A stretch of 62,359 nucleotides of DNA from Sphingomonadaceae bacterium (GCA_947472735.1 CANJBY010000009.1:1-62359); one strand, 5' to 3'; positions 19,735-29,296 are shown, numbered from the stretch's first letter. Translations and numbers: made by a program. Notes: generated by a model not told the origin, from the sequence alone.

Positions 19735-20555
19735 GCGAGCCGGCATACCGGCGCATTCTGCTCACCGGCGCAACCGGAGCGCTCGGCCGTATGCTGCGCC
19801 CGCACCTCAAGGAGCTCTGCGAGACGCTGCGGGTGGCCGACCGGGTCGATCCCGGTCCGGCCCGGGAGGGCGAAGAAGTGCGGACGGTGTCGCTTGAAGA
19901 CCGCGAGGGGATGCTTGCGCTGCTTGAGGAGGTCGACGCAGTTGTACATTTCGGCGGCGTGATGAAGGAAGACTGGGACCTTCTCCTTGCCGGCAACATC
20001 GTGGGACTTCAGCACCTGTACGAAGCGGCCCGCATCAACGGGGTGAAGCGCATCATTCAGGCCAGTTCCAATCACGCGACCGGCTTCTATCCGGCCGGAC
20101 AAGTCATCTCTCCCCAGGATCCGGCCCGTCCGGATTGCCTCTACGGTGCGACCAAGGTCTGGGGCGAAGCGCTGGCGCGGCTCTATTTCGACCGTTACGC
20201 GATCGAGAGCGCGTGCCTCAGGATCGGCTCGGCCTTCCCCAGACCGAACGGAAGGCGGATGCTTTCGACCTGGATCAGCTATGCGGATCTGACGCGGCTG
20301 GTGCGATCCTGCCTGCTGGCGCCGCGGGTCGGGTTCAGCACGATATACGGAGTGTCAAACAACCGGGACGCGTGGTGGGACAACAGCAGCGCGGCGCACC
20401 TTGGTTACACACCGCAGGACTCTTCCGAGCCTTTTCGGGCAGAGATCGAAGCCTCGACGCCCGCGCTCGCACCTGACGATCCAGACGCGCTCTACCAGGG
20501 AGGTCGCTTCGTCCACGTGATGGACGAAACCCGCTCTGACAGGGATTGCAACTGA
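19731..20555 (+). CDS. NAD-dependent epimerase/dehydratase, uronate-dehydrogenase-like
   Basis: This 274-residue extended SDR has the NAD loop LTGATGALGR (12-20), a GGV segment that replaces the HLAA of true epimerases, ASSNHATGFYP, and the active-site YGATK (Tyr138, Lys142). The order and the short length resemble uronate dehydrogenase, which oxidises hexuronic acids to aldarolactones. Such a product could feed the lactonase encoded upstream. The start ATG overlaps the preceding stop as ATGA. Confidence 0.85.
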   Translation: MSEPAYRRILLTGATGALGRMLRPHLKELCETLRVADRVDPGPAREGEEVRTVSLEDREGMLALLEEVDAVVHFGGVMKEDWDLLLAGNIVGLQHLYEAARINGVKRIIQASSNHATGFYPAGQVISPQDPARPDCLYGATKVWGEALARLYFDRYAIESACLRIGSAFPRPNGRRMLSTWISYADLTRLVRSCLLAPRVGFSTIYGVSNNRDAWWDNSSAAHLGYTPQDSSEPFRAEIEASTPALAPDDPDALYQGGRFVHVMDETRSDRDCN

Positions 20556-20601
20556 TCGAGGGACCGGTAACAAGAGCGCGCGCAAAAGTTTGGGAGAGAT
20601 C

Positions 20602-21483
20602 ATGGCGGACTTGCGAATATTGACTTGCTCGGTCACGGGCAGCGGCACCACCAAGGCGCAGAACCCCAACCTGCCGGTAACTCCGAAAGAGATCGCCGAT
20701 GCCTGCCTCGATGCAGCGGCAGCCGGCGCGGCCATGTGCCACATCCATGTGCGCGACCCGGAAACCGGAGCATTAAGCGTCGAGCTTGAGCATTACCGCG
20801 AAGTCGTACAGCGGATTCGGGATTCCGTATCAGACGTGGTGATAAATTTGACGACTGGTCCCGGCGGTGAGTTTCGCCCGAGTGCGGAAGATCCTGCCGT
20901 TGCCGGTCCCGGCACCCTGATGATGACCGCTGAGCGTAGGGTCGAGCACGTCCTTGCGCTCAAGCCTGATGTCTGCAGCCTTGATATCGGCAGCATGAAC
21001 TTTGCCGGGACGACTGTGATCAACGAACCGGGCATCGTCCGCAAGATGGCGGCACTGATCCGCGATGCCGGGGTCAAGCCCGAGATCGAAATCTTCGATA
21101 CCGGTGACGTGATCTTCGCGCTCGACCTGATCAAGGAAGGGCTGATCGTCGACCCGCCGTTGTTCCAGTTCGTGCTCGGCGGGCGCTACGCCGCTGCGGC
21201 CCGGCCGGAACTGCTCCACTACCTGCGCGACAGTTTGCCGAAGGGCGCGGTCTGGGGCGGGTTCGGGATCGGGCGCAGTGCCTATCCGATGGTCGCCTCG
21301 GTCTATGTCGCCGGCGGCCATTCACGGATCGGAATGGAAGACACCGTCTACGTCTCGCGCGGGGTGCTGACCAAGGGCAATGGCGAGTTGATTGCCAAGG
21401 CTGCGCGGCTGGTGCGAGATCTGGGCGGCGAACTGGCAACCCCGGCGCAGGCGCGCGAAATTCTCGGCATCCCGCCGAAGTGA
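20602..21483 (+). CDS. Beta-keto acid cleavage enzyme (BKACE, formerly DUF849)
   Basis: This 293-residue zinc TIM-barrel transfers the acetoacetate part of a beta-keto acid: the keto acid and acetyl-CoA give acetoacetate and a new acyl-CoA. Kce of lysine fermentation is the best-known member. Zinc ligands are His47 and His49 in CHIHVRDPETG. Further family marks are TTGPGGEFRP, PDVCSLDIGSMNF, FDTGDV and GGHSRIGMEDTVYVSRG. The ATG at 20602 has GGGAGA four bases upstream. In this operon it is the likely carbon-carbon cleavage step. Its side-chain specificity cannot be read from sequence. Confidence 0.94.
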   Translation: MADLRILTCSVTGSGTTKAQNPNLPVTPKEIADACLDAAAAGAAMCHIHVRDPETGALSVELEHYREVVQRIRDSVSDVVINLTTGPGGEFRPSAEDPAVAGPGTLMMTAERRVEHVLALKPDVCSLDIGSMNFAGTTVINEPGIVRKMAALIRDAGVKPEIEIFDTGDVIFALDLIKEGLIVDPPLFQFVLGGRYAAAARPELLHYLRDSLPKGAVWGGFGIGRSAYPMVASVYVAGGHSRIGMEDTVYVSRGVLTKGNGELIAKAARLVRDLGGELATPAQAREILGIPPK

Positions 21484-22850
21484 GCGGAGAGGCCCCGCCC
21501 GTTCCGGCGGCCACCGCATCACTGGATGAGGCCGCGGTTGGCGCCGTCCTCGATGATCTGCACACCTTCCGCCATCGCTATTGGGCGCCTGCGCTGCTCG
21601 GTTTCATCATGCTGTTCGACAGCTGGGATTCCATCGCCATCGCTTATGTCATGCCGACCCTGTCGGCGGAGTGGCACCTGTCGCCGCTGGTCATGGGCTA
21701 TATCATCTCGGCGGGATATGGCGGGCAGTTCATCGGTGCGGTGACCTTGGGGATGGTGGCGGAGCGGCTGGGCCGGTTGCCGGTGTTCATCCTGGCCACC
21801 TCCGTGATGTGCGTGCTGGCAATCGCATGCGCGATGGCAACCAGCTACGGCCAGTTGTTCGTGCTCCGCGCCATCCAGGGCGTGGCGATCGGCGGAGCAA
21901 TGCCGGTGGCGATCACTTACGTGAACGAGCTCGCCCCCACCCGGCTGCGCGGGCGCTATTTCGGACTGTTCCAGACGCTGGCAATTTCAGGCTTCGCGGT
22001 GGCTTCGCTGTCGAGCCCAATTGTCGTTCCACACCTCGGCTGGCGCTGGATGTTCGGACTTGGCGCATTGCCGATCGTGTTGCTTCCACTGGTCTGGCTT
22101 ACCCTGCCGGAATCGCCGCGCTGGCTGGCGCGGATCGGGCGGTTGGAACAGGCCAACCGGGCCCTCACCAAACTTGGCGGCGGGCCTGCCGCCTTCACCG
22201 GAGGACCGGCTTCCGGCGCAGTTACTCAGAAACTCAACATGAATCCGCTGGTGCTTTTCAAGGCGCCGCTGACCACGCGGTCGATCAAGATCACCGCGCT
22301 GTGGTTCCTCACCATGTTCACCAGCTTCGGTCTGACCACCTGGGTGCCCTCGATCTACGTCAAGGTGTTCCACATCCCCGTCGAACGCGCGCTAAGCATT
22401 GCAGCCGTGACTGCCGTGGCGATCTTCCTCGCGCTGGCCACCGCAGGGTTCATGATCGACCGCTTCGGCCGCCGCCCCTTTGCGATTGGCGGGCTTTCGA
22501 TCACCGCCAGCACACTGTTGATCTTCGCGGCAGTCCAGCCCGAGACGGAATCGGTGCTGGTCGGCCTGATCATGGCCGGCCAGATTGCGATGTTCTATGG
22601 CGCATTCCTCGTCTGGCCGCTCACTGCCGAGAATTACCCGACCGACGTCCGCGCGCTGGCGCTGGGTTACGGCAGCTCGATCGGCCGGGGTGCCTCCATG
22701 CTGACACCGATCTTCGTGGGCTTCGTGCTGGCGCGGGGTGCGCCGATTGCGATCGTGTTCGGCATTTTCGGGCTGTTTGCGCTGGGCGCAATGCTGATCT
22801 GGCTGCTCGGTACGCGCGAGACTGCCGGCAAGCCGCTCGATACGATCTGA
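21480..22850 (+). CDS. MFS transporter (sugar-acid/aromatic acid type)
   Basis: This 456-residue protein has twelve hydrophobic segments. It shows FDSWDSIAIAYVMPTL in helix 1, the loop 2-3 motif GMVAERLGRLPVF, and in helix 5 onward RGRYFGLFQTLAISGF, then LPESPRWLARIGR and a second-half copy MIDRFGRRPF. This is the AAHS or sugar-porter-like pattern of proton symporters for organic acids. The GTG start overlaps the BKACE stop, so it probably imports the substrate of this operon. Confidence 0.9.
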   Translation: MSGEAPPVPAATASLDEAAVGAVLDDLHTFRHRYWAPALLGFIMLFDSWDSIAIAYVMPTLSAEWHLSPLVMGYIISAGYGGQFIGAVTLGMVAERLGRLPVFILATSVMCVLAIACAMATSYGQLFVLRAIQGVAIGGAMPVAITYVNELAPTRLRGRYFGLFQTLAISGFAVASLSSPIVVPHLGWRWMFGLGALPIVLLPLVWLTLPESPRWLARIGRLEQANRALTKLGGGPAAFTGGPASGAVTQKLNMNPLVLFKAPLTTRSIKITALWFLTMFTSFGLTTWVPSIYVKVFHIPVERALSIAAVTAVAIFLALATAGFMIDRFGRRPFAIGGLSITASTLLIFAAVQPETESVLVGLIMAGQIAMFYGAFLVWPLTAENYPTDVRALALGYGSSIGRGASMLTPIFVGFVLARGAPIAIVFGIFGLFALGAMLIWLLGTRETAGKPLDTI

Positions 22851-22856
22851 GCGCCG

Positions 22857-23318
22857 ATGGAAAGAGGCAAGCCGTTGGCGAAGGCCGATCTGCTCGGCAC
22901 CTGGTGCTTTATTGAAGCGCTAGAAGATCGTGGCGGCACGGTGCGGCTGAACCCCAATTACGGGGCAAACTCGACTGGCTTCCTCCACTACTTGTCAGAC
23001 GGTCGGGTCGCCGTGCTGATCTCGCTGCCGGGCCGCGAGCCGCTCTCCACCGGAAACCGCCGCGCCGCACCGGAGGCAGAGCTGGCCGAGGCCGCGCGCA
23101 CCTTCGATGCCTATGCTGGAACCTGGCGGATCGTTGGGCCGGATACCGTGGTGCACCGCACGGACATCAGTCTATTCCAGAACGACGCCGGGATCGAACT
23201 GGTCCGGCGGGCGGAGCTGGTCGACGACGTGTTGACTCTGCACATGCCGGAATTCACCGATGAAGGCGTTCTGGTGCGCCGCTGGCTAGTCTGGCGGCGG
23301 CTTGCAGCGGAGCAATGA
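22857..23318 (+). CDS. Lipocalin-like domain protein
   Basis: This 153-residue protein fits the small bacterial lipocalin-like family: LLGTWCFIEALEDRGG, a GFLHYLSDGRVAVLIS strand pair, FDAYAGTWRIVGPDTVVHR and a C-terminal VRRWLVWRRL. There is no signal peptide. Such genes are common inside catabolic operons, but their function is unknown. It follows the MFS gene by six bases. Confidence 0.75.
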   Translation: MERGKPLAKADLLGTWCFIEALEDRGGTVRLNPNYGANSTGFLHYLSDGRVAVLISLPGREPLSTGNRRAAPEAELAEAARTFDAYAGTWRIVGPDTVVHRTDISLFQNDAGIELVRRAELVDDVLTLHMPEFTDEGVLVRRWLVWRRLAAEQ

Positions 23319-23328
23319 GAGGTCGGCG

Positions 23329-24141
23329 ATGAGTGAAGTTGGAAGCAAGGTCGCGGTGGTTACCGGCGGTGCCTCTGGTATCGGGCTTGCCATTGCCGAG
23401 CGGCTGTTGGCTGACGGTCTGCAAGTGATGATCGCCGACATCGAAGCCGCGTCGCTCAAGGCTTCCGCCGAGCGGATCGGGGCCGCCGCGCACGTGACCG
23501 ATGTTTCCTCGCAGAGCAGCATGCAGGCGCTGGCCGACGCGGTGATGGCGCAATTCGGCAGGGTTGACCTCGTCTGCATCAACGCCGGGGTCGGATCAAG
23601 CGCTCCGATCGCTGATATGACGCGCAGCGACTGGGACTGGATGCTGGGCGTCAACCTGTTCGGGCTGGTCAACGGCGTGCACGCGTTCCTGCCGCTGTTG
23701 GAAGCCACAGGTGGCCACCTCGCGGTGACCACTTCTGTCGCCGGGTTCCATGTCACGCCCGGGCTGGGCGGCTATTGCGTCACGAAATTCGCCGCGACCG
23801 CCTATTGCGAAACGCTGGCGATGGAACTGGAAGCAAAGGGATCGACGGTCGGCGTCACGGTGCTGTGTCCGGGCCCGGTCTCCACCCGGCTGGGATCGAG
23901 CCACCGCAATCGCCCGGCCGCACTCGGCGCTGGAGCGCTGCGGGATGCCAATCTCGAACAGAGCGAGGACGGCGCCACGCTGCGCTGGATGCCTCCGGCC
24001 CAGGCTGCCGACCTGCTGATGCGCGCAATCGCTGACAGACAGTTCTATGCCTTTACTCACGGCGAATTCGCCGGCGAGGTCTACGATCGGCACGAGCGGA
24101 TCCGGCAAGGATTCGATTGGCTGAGCGAGAAGGAAGGATGA
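23329..24141 (+). CDS. Short-chain dehydrogenase/reductase
   Basis: This 270-residue Rossmann enzyme has the cofactor loop VTGGASGIG (11-19), NAG in INAGVGS, the catalytic Ser in TTSVAGF and the YCVTK pair. ADIEAASL after strand 2 carries an Asp, which favours NAD over NADP. It oxidises or reduces an unknown hydroxyl group in this pathway. The start at 23329 follows GAGAGG. Its stop overlaps the next start as ATGA. Confidence 0.9.
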   Translation: MSEVGSKVAVVTGGASGIGLAIAERLLADGLQVMIADIEAASLKASAERIGAAAHVTDVSSQSSMQALADAVMAQFGRVDLVCINAGVGSSAPIADMTRSDWDWMLGVNLFGLVNGVHAFLPLLEATGGHLAVTTSVAGFHVTPGLGGYCVTKFAATAYCETLAMELEAKGSTVGVTVLCPGPVSTRLGSSHRNRPAALGAGALRDANLEQSEDGATLRWMPPAQAADLLMRAIADRQFYAFTHGEFAGEVYDRHERIRQGFDWLSEKEG

Positions 24142-25454
24142 CCGGCCACCGTCCCGACATCGCGGACGTTATCGATGCCCAGAAGATGGCAGGCACTCCC
24201 TTGCTCGTCGCTTTTCTCGCCGCGCTGGCACTGCTGGTCGACGGATACGACGTGCAAGTCATGGCGCTCGCCGTGCCGTCACTGGCGCGTGACTGGGCCT
24301 TGCCCGAGACCAGCTTTGGACTGGCGCTGTCCGGCGTCGTGATCGGGATCACCCTCGGCTCGGGCTTCCTCGGTTCGCTCGGCGACCGTTACGGTCGTCG
24401 GACCGTGCTTGCGGTGGGATTGGCTGGAACCGGGCTGGCCACCATGGCGACCGCGCTGGCGACCACACCCGGGCAATTTGTGTTCTGGCGGGTCCTGACC
24501 GGGCTAATGCTCGGCGCCGGGTTGCCCAATTGCTTTGCGCTAGCATCGGAATTCACGCCTTTGCGCCGGCGCTCGATGATGGTCGGGCTGATGAACATAG
24601 CTTCACCGCTCGGGGCCTTCAGTGCCGGATTTCTTGCGCCGCCCGTGCTGGAAGCCTTTGGCTGGCGCGGGACCTTCATGCTGGGCGGACTGGCCCCGCT
24701 CCTGGTGGCCGCGGCGTTGCTGGTGCTGGCGCCGGAGTCGCTCAAGTTCCTGGCAATCCGCCGGCCGACCGATCCTCGTATATCCGCCATCTTGCGGCGC
24801 ATCGCCCCCGGCCTTGATCCGGCGTCGGTGAGGCTCGATGGAGCAGGGAGTGCTGCCGCTACGCACGGTGCCTGGCGCGAGTTGCTCAGTCATGAATTCC
24901 GGACCCGCACCCTGCTGCTATGGGCAATGCTCTGGCTCAACCTGTTCAACCTTTACGTGTTGATAAGCTGGCTGCCGACCCTGCTACATCAGGCCGGCTG
25001 GGACATGACGGCGGCCTTGCGCGGCGCGGTACTGATCCAGGCTGGCGGAATCGGTGGAGGCATCGCGATCTCGCTGTTCCTCGACCGCGGTGCATCACGC
25101 CTCGCACTGACACTCGGCTTCGCGCTGGCCGCGCTTAATCTTGCTGCATTCCCGCTGATCGCCAATGGTGGCGGATGGATCGCGTTGCTGCTGCTAGCCG
25201 GGGCTGGCACTTCGGGCTGCCAACTGGCGCTCAATGCGCTATCGGCCGCCTATTATCCCCCGGCGATCAAGGCCACAGGGATTGGCGCTAGCTTGCTGGT
25301 CGGGGGCGTCGGCTCGATCATCGGGCCGCTGGCGGGAGCGGTTCTGATTGAGCAGGGCCTCCCGGCCACGACGATCCTGGCGCTGTTGGCCGTGGCGCCG
25401 ACCGCGTGCATTGCAATGACCTTGCTAATCAAGCGGGAGTGGCAAGCCCACTAG
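24138..25454 (+). CDS. MFS transporter (aromatic acid:H+ symporter type)
   Basis: This 438-residue twelve-helix transporter shows the AAHS marks DGYDVQVMALAVPSLARDW in helix 1 and GSLGDRYGRRTVL in loop 2-3, and RRRSMMVGLM later. AAHS members import benzoate-like acids with protons. It is the second transporter of the operon and the last gene. Its stop overlaps by four bases the stop of the convergent GlcG-like gene, with no room for a terminator. Confidence 0.9.
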   Translation: MTGHRPDIADVIDAQKMAGTPLLVAFLAALALLVDGYDVQVMALAVPSLARDWALPETSFGLALSGVVIGITLGSGFLGSLGDRYGRRTVLAVGLAGTGLATMATALATTPGQFVFWRVLTGLMLGAGLPNCFALASEFTPLRRRSMMVGLMNIASPLGAFSAGFLAPPVLEAFGWRGTFMLGGLAPLLVAAALLVLAPESLKFLAIRRPTDPRISAILRRIAPGLDPASVRLDGAGSAAATHGAWRELLSHEFRTRTLLLWAMLWLNLFNLYVLISWLPTLLHQAGWDMTAALRGAVLIQAGGIGGGIAISLFLDRGASRLALTLGFALAALNLAAFPLIANGGGWIALLLLAGAGTSGCQLALNALSAAYYPPAIKATGIGASLLVGGVGSIIGPLAGAVLIEQGLPATTILALLAVAPTACIAMTLLIKREWQAH

Positions 25455-27430
25455 AGCCCGGCGCAAACGTTCTGGTCTGCCGTGTCGAGGAACGGCGCAA
25501 AGGGACAACTGACGTAGCGCAACCGCACCCCGGCACCGACCGACACGACCACCGTATCAGCGCGGATTGCGGCCGGTGCGTTGCCGATGCCACCGATCCG
25601 CAAACCGCCGTAATGGGCGCCGAGGAAGCTGATCATGTCGTCCTGGTCGATACCGTCGCCGGAAACTCCGATAGCACCGACCAGAGTCGACCCGCGATAG
25701 ATCGGTACGCCGCCGGAGAAGATCTGGATCCCGTTGGCCAGCCGCTTCTGCCCGGTCGGTGCAGCCGGCACGTTGGTGCACTGGTTAAGCGTGTCGCTGG
25801 CTGGCAACGCCGCGCCCTCGACGAATTGCGCGTGCTGCAGGATGTTCGTCCGCACCAGCGCGGCCTGCAACCCGGTTGCCAGCGGGCTGAATTGTGTGAC
25901 CGGGCGGGAGAATGGACCGTTAGCCTGCGCGATTTCTCCGTCCGGGAAATACGGCCGGGAAATATTGCCGATCGAGCGGGCCCCGAAGGCGATCTTGCCG
26001 GTCAGCGCAGCATTATCGTTGAAGAAAGTTCGCGTGCGCTGGACGAAGGCCGGCACTTCCGCGTCGGAGTCGTCCGTCAGTTGCTGGCCCGCGACCGAGT
26101 TAGACATGAACGCAACGGTTCGCGCTTTCTGGAGCGAAACGTCGGTACCAAAAATCGGCGCATCGGGCGCCCGTACCAGTCCGAGCACTGCGCCGTAGGT
26201 GTCGACCAGGCTGATCGTCACTTGCGCGGGCGCATCAAGTGGGCGCCGGATCTGCGCGCGGGCACGGCTCATGATCCTGTACGCTTCCTCGAGCACCGCA
26301 CGGGTCTCGGCGGCGCTGAGCGGCTGACCAACGGCGACGATGTCGGTGCCGCCCCGGATCGGGTAGCGACCGGCGCCTGATCCGTCAGTCAACACGAACG
26401 CGTCAGAATATGCGAACTCCGCGCTGGTCGCTTTGCGGTAACCGCTGGCCTCGGTGCCATAGGCGACCCCGGCGAGAATGGTCCCCGCGTTGTAGCCGTT
26501 CACCGCGACAACGGACCCGGCACTGCCGTTGACCGCCGCGAAACTGGTCTGGAGCGGGTGGAGGCCGGCGCCGGTGGCGTCAGTGAAGCGCAGCGTGGTT
26601 CCGTCCACCGGGATCTTGTCGGCCGTAATGGCATCAGGTGGCAGGAACCCCTGAATTCCTGCGAGGGCGATGAATTCCTCATCGCTGCTATCGACATCCA
26701 GCACGTTGGGGTCGTAGCCATAATCGCCGTCGGCCATCACCCCGATGCCGCCGACAACGACGCCGTTCTTGTATATCGGGAAGCCGCCGGCATCGGCAGA
26801 GAGCCCCAGCGGCGACCGTTTTGGTCCTACCATGGACCCGGCACCGCCAGCCGCATTGAAGCGGGTGTTGAGATCAGAGCACGGCAGCTGGCTCAGCTGC
26901 ACGCCGAACAGCGGCCCGGATTCGAGTCCGGTGGTGGTCGGCGCCGGCGGAAACTTCTGCTGCACGATCATCGACGCGGTGCGGGTGGAGAATGCATTGC
27001 CTCCGCTGGAGAGATAGGCCCCGGTGATCGCCTTGGCGATCGCCCCCATGCTCGCCTCCACCGTCAACCCCTGAAGGTCTACGTCGGGGCTGCTCAGCGT
27101 GTTGGCGGCCGTGAGGCGGCTGGTCAACATCTTGCCGCGGGCGCCGGTCATCCGGAACACGCCGAGCACATTGCCGACCCGGTCGGTCACCGCGATGATC
27201 GCGGGCTGGCTGCGCGCCTGCGCTTCGCCGACCGCCTGGGCGATGATCCGCTGGACGTCGCTGACGCTGAGCGCTTCCTGCGCCGGGGTAGCGTAGACCG
27301 TAACTGGCGCAGTGCTGGCCGTGGCGGTTGGCGCGGGCGTCGGGCTGCCGCCCGATGAACTTCCACCGCCGCCACACGCGGCGAGCTGGAACAAGGCGAT
27401 CGACGTGAGGAAACTGCCGCTCTTGCGCAT
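25451..27430 (-). CDS. GlcG/HbpS-like haem-binding lipoprotein with two domains
   Basis: This 659-residue protein has a lipoprotein signal with LAAC (Cys19), a Ser/Pro/Thr-rich linker, and two copies of a GlcG/HbpS (DUF336) unit. Copy 1 starts near residue 54 with LSVSDVQRIIAQAVGEA and carries FPIYKNGVVVGGIGV. Copy 2 starts with LSAAETRAVLEEAYRIMSRA and carries VPIYRGSTLVGAIGVSGDG. Between them is a long insert. Some family members bind haem. It lies outside the cytoplasmic membrane. It follows the pentahaem cytochrome by one base, so a shared redox role is likely. Confidence 0.85.
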   Translation of the reverse strand: MRKSGSFLTSIALFQLAACGGGGSSSGGSPTPAPTATASTAPVTVYATPAQEALSVSDVQRIIAQAVGEAQARSQPAIIAVTDRVGNVLGVFRMTGARGKMLTSRLTAANTLSSPDVDLQGLTVEASMGAIAKAITGAYLSSGGNAFSTRTASMIVQQKFPPAPTTTGLESGPLFGVQLSQLPCSDLNTRFNAAGGAGSMVGPKRSPLGLSADAGGFPIYKNGVVVGGIGVMADGDYGYDPNVLDVDSSDEEFIALAGIQGFLPPDAITADKIPVDGTTLRFTDATGAGLHPLQTSFAAVNGSAGSVVAVNGYNAGTILAGVAYGTEASGYRKATSAEFAYSDAFVLTDGSGAGRYPIRGGTDIVAVGQPLSAAETRAVLEEAYRIMSRARAQIRRPLDAPAQVTISLVDTYGAVLGLVRAPDAPIFGTDVSLQKARTVAFMSNSVAGQQLTDDSDAEVPAFVQRTRTFFNDNAALTGKIAFGARSIGNISRPYFPDGEIAQANGPFSRPVTQFSPLATGLQAALVRTNILQHAQFVEGAALPASDTLNQCTNVPAAPTGQKRLANGIQIFSGGVPIYRGSTLVGAIGVSGDGIDQDDMISFLGAHYGGLRIGGIGNAPAAIRADTVVVSVGAGVRLRYVSCPFAPFLDTADQNVCAGL

Positions 27431-27431
27431 C

Positions 27432-28811
27432 TTACCGCAGCGTCCCGATCGCGCGGGCGGCTTCGCCCAGGGAGGCGCGGAAGGCGCCGGGATTGTAGCT
27501 GTTGGGGGCCTTGACCGCATCGTAGGCCCGATTGATGTGCCCGCGAATGCCGGCGGCCGCACCGACTGTCACCCGGCCTTGCTTGACCAGCGCGTTCAGC
27601 ATGGTGTCCACCGCCATCACCGCCTGCTGCGAACCGGTGTAATCGGTGAACCGCGGCGAGATCGCCTGGCTCGAAATGGTCGACACTACGGTGAACGCGC
27701 TATCCCCGCCGTAAGTGCCGGCGGACAGTGCATTCGCCAGCGCACCCGCCGCGGCCGAGAGCCGTCCGCCAGCCGCAATTGCATCACTCCGCCCTTTGCC
27801 CATGGCAGCATGGAAACTGCGTGCGGCATTGTCGAATGCCACCGCGTGCCCGGGCGCCAGCGCCTTTGCCACGGCGGAAAGCATGATGATGTTCTCGTCA
27901 TTGTAAGGCGGCGTGCCGAACGGGATCGGCCGCTCGGCATTGACCTGGAATGTCAATTTGCGCTCGGCCCGGTCATCGATGGTGCGGTGGCATGAGTGGC
28001 AATCGAAGAAGTAGAATTCGGGAAACAACCCTTGCGTGCCAAGGCCCGGCTGGGCGAACAGGCTTGTCGAACGCTGCACCGCCAGCGCCTGGCCGACTGC
28101 CCACATCCGCACGCTGTCCGTCCGGCCCTTGCGCTGGACGTAATCGGCGTCCTCGTCCCAGTGCTGCTGGAGCGAGGAAAACAGGTCGAGCTCAAAGGCG
28201 ACGCGCGGGTGACCCGCAGCCATCATCCGGTGCGACACGAACTGGCCGGAGCCGGCGCTGCCGAAATGGCAATCAAGGCACACCCCGGCCCGCACTGCCG
28301 GGCTTTCCAGCCGCTTCATGCCTTGCGCGATGTTGGCTTCATGCGTGGCGGGAACCGCGAAGTGCGTGGCGATCCAGCGGGTGGCTTCACCGTGACAAGA
28401 CTCGCAACCGACCCCTTCGGCCTGCTGGAAGCGCTCACCGCGCTGGCCGGCGGGGGCAGCGGTCGAATGGCAGCCGAGGCAGGCCGGAGCCGAAGTGGCC
28501 GGACCGAGACCGAGCGAGGCTGCGATCTGCGCGCCGCGCGGACCTGCCAGCACGGCATAGGCCCGGCTGTGCGCCCCGCCCTGCGATGCCGGATCCTGCC
28601 AGTGAACCAGTTCGTCCTGCCGGACGATCTTGCCGTCCCCTTCCGACCGGCCATGGCAAGTCGATCCGGCGCAGCTCGCCACGCCCTCATACGCCGCTTC
28701 GGCAGAGTCTGCGGTGAAACCCCAGGCCGCCAGCACGCAGGCAACGACCGCGATCATCCTGAACCACGCCGCACTACCTCTGCGCCGCCCGGAAGCCCCC
28801 TCGCCAATCAC
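27432..28811 (-). CDS. Exported pentahaem cytochrome c family protein
   Basis: This 459-residue protein has a signal peptide or anchor (about 18-39, AVVACVLAAWGFTADSAEA) and five haem c sites: CX4CH at 47-53 (CAGSTCH) and CXXCH at 111, 136, 178 and 271. The CX4CH first site followed by spaced CXXCH is typical of the cytochrome c554/multihaem group. The C-terminal 150 residues lack Cys and look helical. It acts in the periplasm as an electron carrier or oxidoreductase. Its start overlaps the upstream stop (28808-28811). Confidence 0.9.
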   Translation of the reverse strand: MIGEGASGRRRGSAAWFRMIAVVACVLAAWGFTADSAEAAYEGVASCAGSTCHGRSEGDGKIVRQDELVHWQDPASQGGAHSRAYAVLAGPRGAQIAASLGLGPATSAPACLGCHSTAAPAGQRGERFQQAEGVGCESCHGEATRWIATHFAVPATHEANIAQGMKRLESPAVRAGVCLDCHFGSAGSGQFVSHRMMAAGHPRVAFELDLFSSLQQHWDEDADYVQRKGRTDSVRMWAVGQALAVQRSTSLFAQPGLGTQGLFPEFYFFDCHSCHRTIDDRAERKLTFQVNAERPIPFGTPPYNDENIIMLSAVAKALAPGHAVAFDNAARSFHAAMGKGRSDAIAAGGRLSAAAGALANALSAGTYGGDSAFTVVSTISSQAISPRFTDYTGSQQAVMAVDTMLNALVKQGRVTVGAAAGIRGHINRAYDAVKAPNSYNPGAFRASLGEAARAIGTLR

Positions 28812-29296
28812 TTGTCATCCCCCTGCTGTTCGCAGCGCTCCGAACCTTCGCACGAGCTTTGCCACAAGTCATCATTGCCGATGCCGGTTATCGGCTCATC
28901 GATCAGCGGCGGTGAATCGAACGGATCGTTCTCCACAACTTCGATCAACGGCAGGAAGCTCGGACCTTCACCGGGGCCGGGTGATAGCGGTTCGTCGATG
29001 CCCGGCTTGTCCGGCGCAAAGTTGATCGTGATCGAGCAGTTGCGCCCAATGGTGCAGCCGTTGATCGAAGACAGCGCTGCAAAGCTCCCGGGCGTTGCCA
29101 GGGCGACGACGGCTGCCGCCGCAAGAATTCGCAATGTGTCTGAAAACACGGACCCGATTCTCCCCAGGCGTGGAAGGTTGGTGCCGACCCTGCTCTTTGG
29201 CGGCACCATAGGCAGTGGTCCAGCACTCGGCAACGACCAATCGGGCTTGTTCAAGCAGCGCTTGGTCGCATATGACAAGGAGGTGGATGCTCCCAA
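28808..29296 (-). CDS. Hypothetical exported protein of the cytochrome operon
   Basis: I do not recognise this protein of up to 162 residues. A hydrophobic stretch ILAAAAVVALATPGSFA ends in a likely signal-peptidase site, and the mature part is short, acidic and Pro-rich, with CTIGRNC and two C-terminal Cys. The ATG at 29209 (MVPPKSRVG) is a better start than the one at 29296, because the longer form would overlap the divergent selA start. It is coupled to the cytochrome by a 4-nt overlap. Confidence 0.6.
   Translation of the reverse strand: MGASTSLSYATKRCLNKPDWSLPSAGPLPMVPPKSRVGTNLPRLGRIGSVFSDTLRILAAAAVVALATPGSFAALSSINGCTIGRNCSITINFAPDKPGIDEPLSPGPGEGPSFLPLIEVVENDPFDSPPLIDEPITGIGNDDLWQSSCEGSERCEQQGDDK

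Noticed and set aside
27996..29282. N-terminal extension of the selA frame
   Set aside because: The long upstream part is antisense to the cytochrome and the small exported protein and has no SelA similarity.
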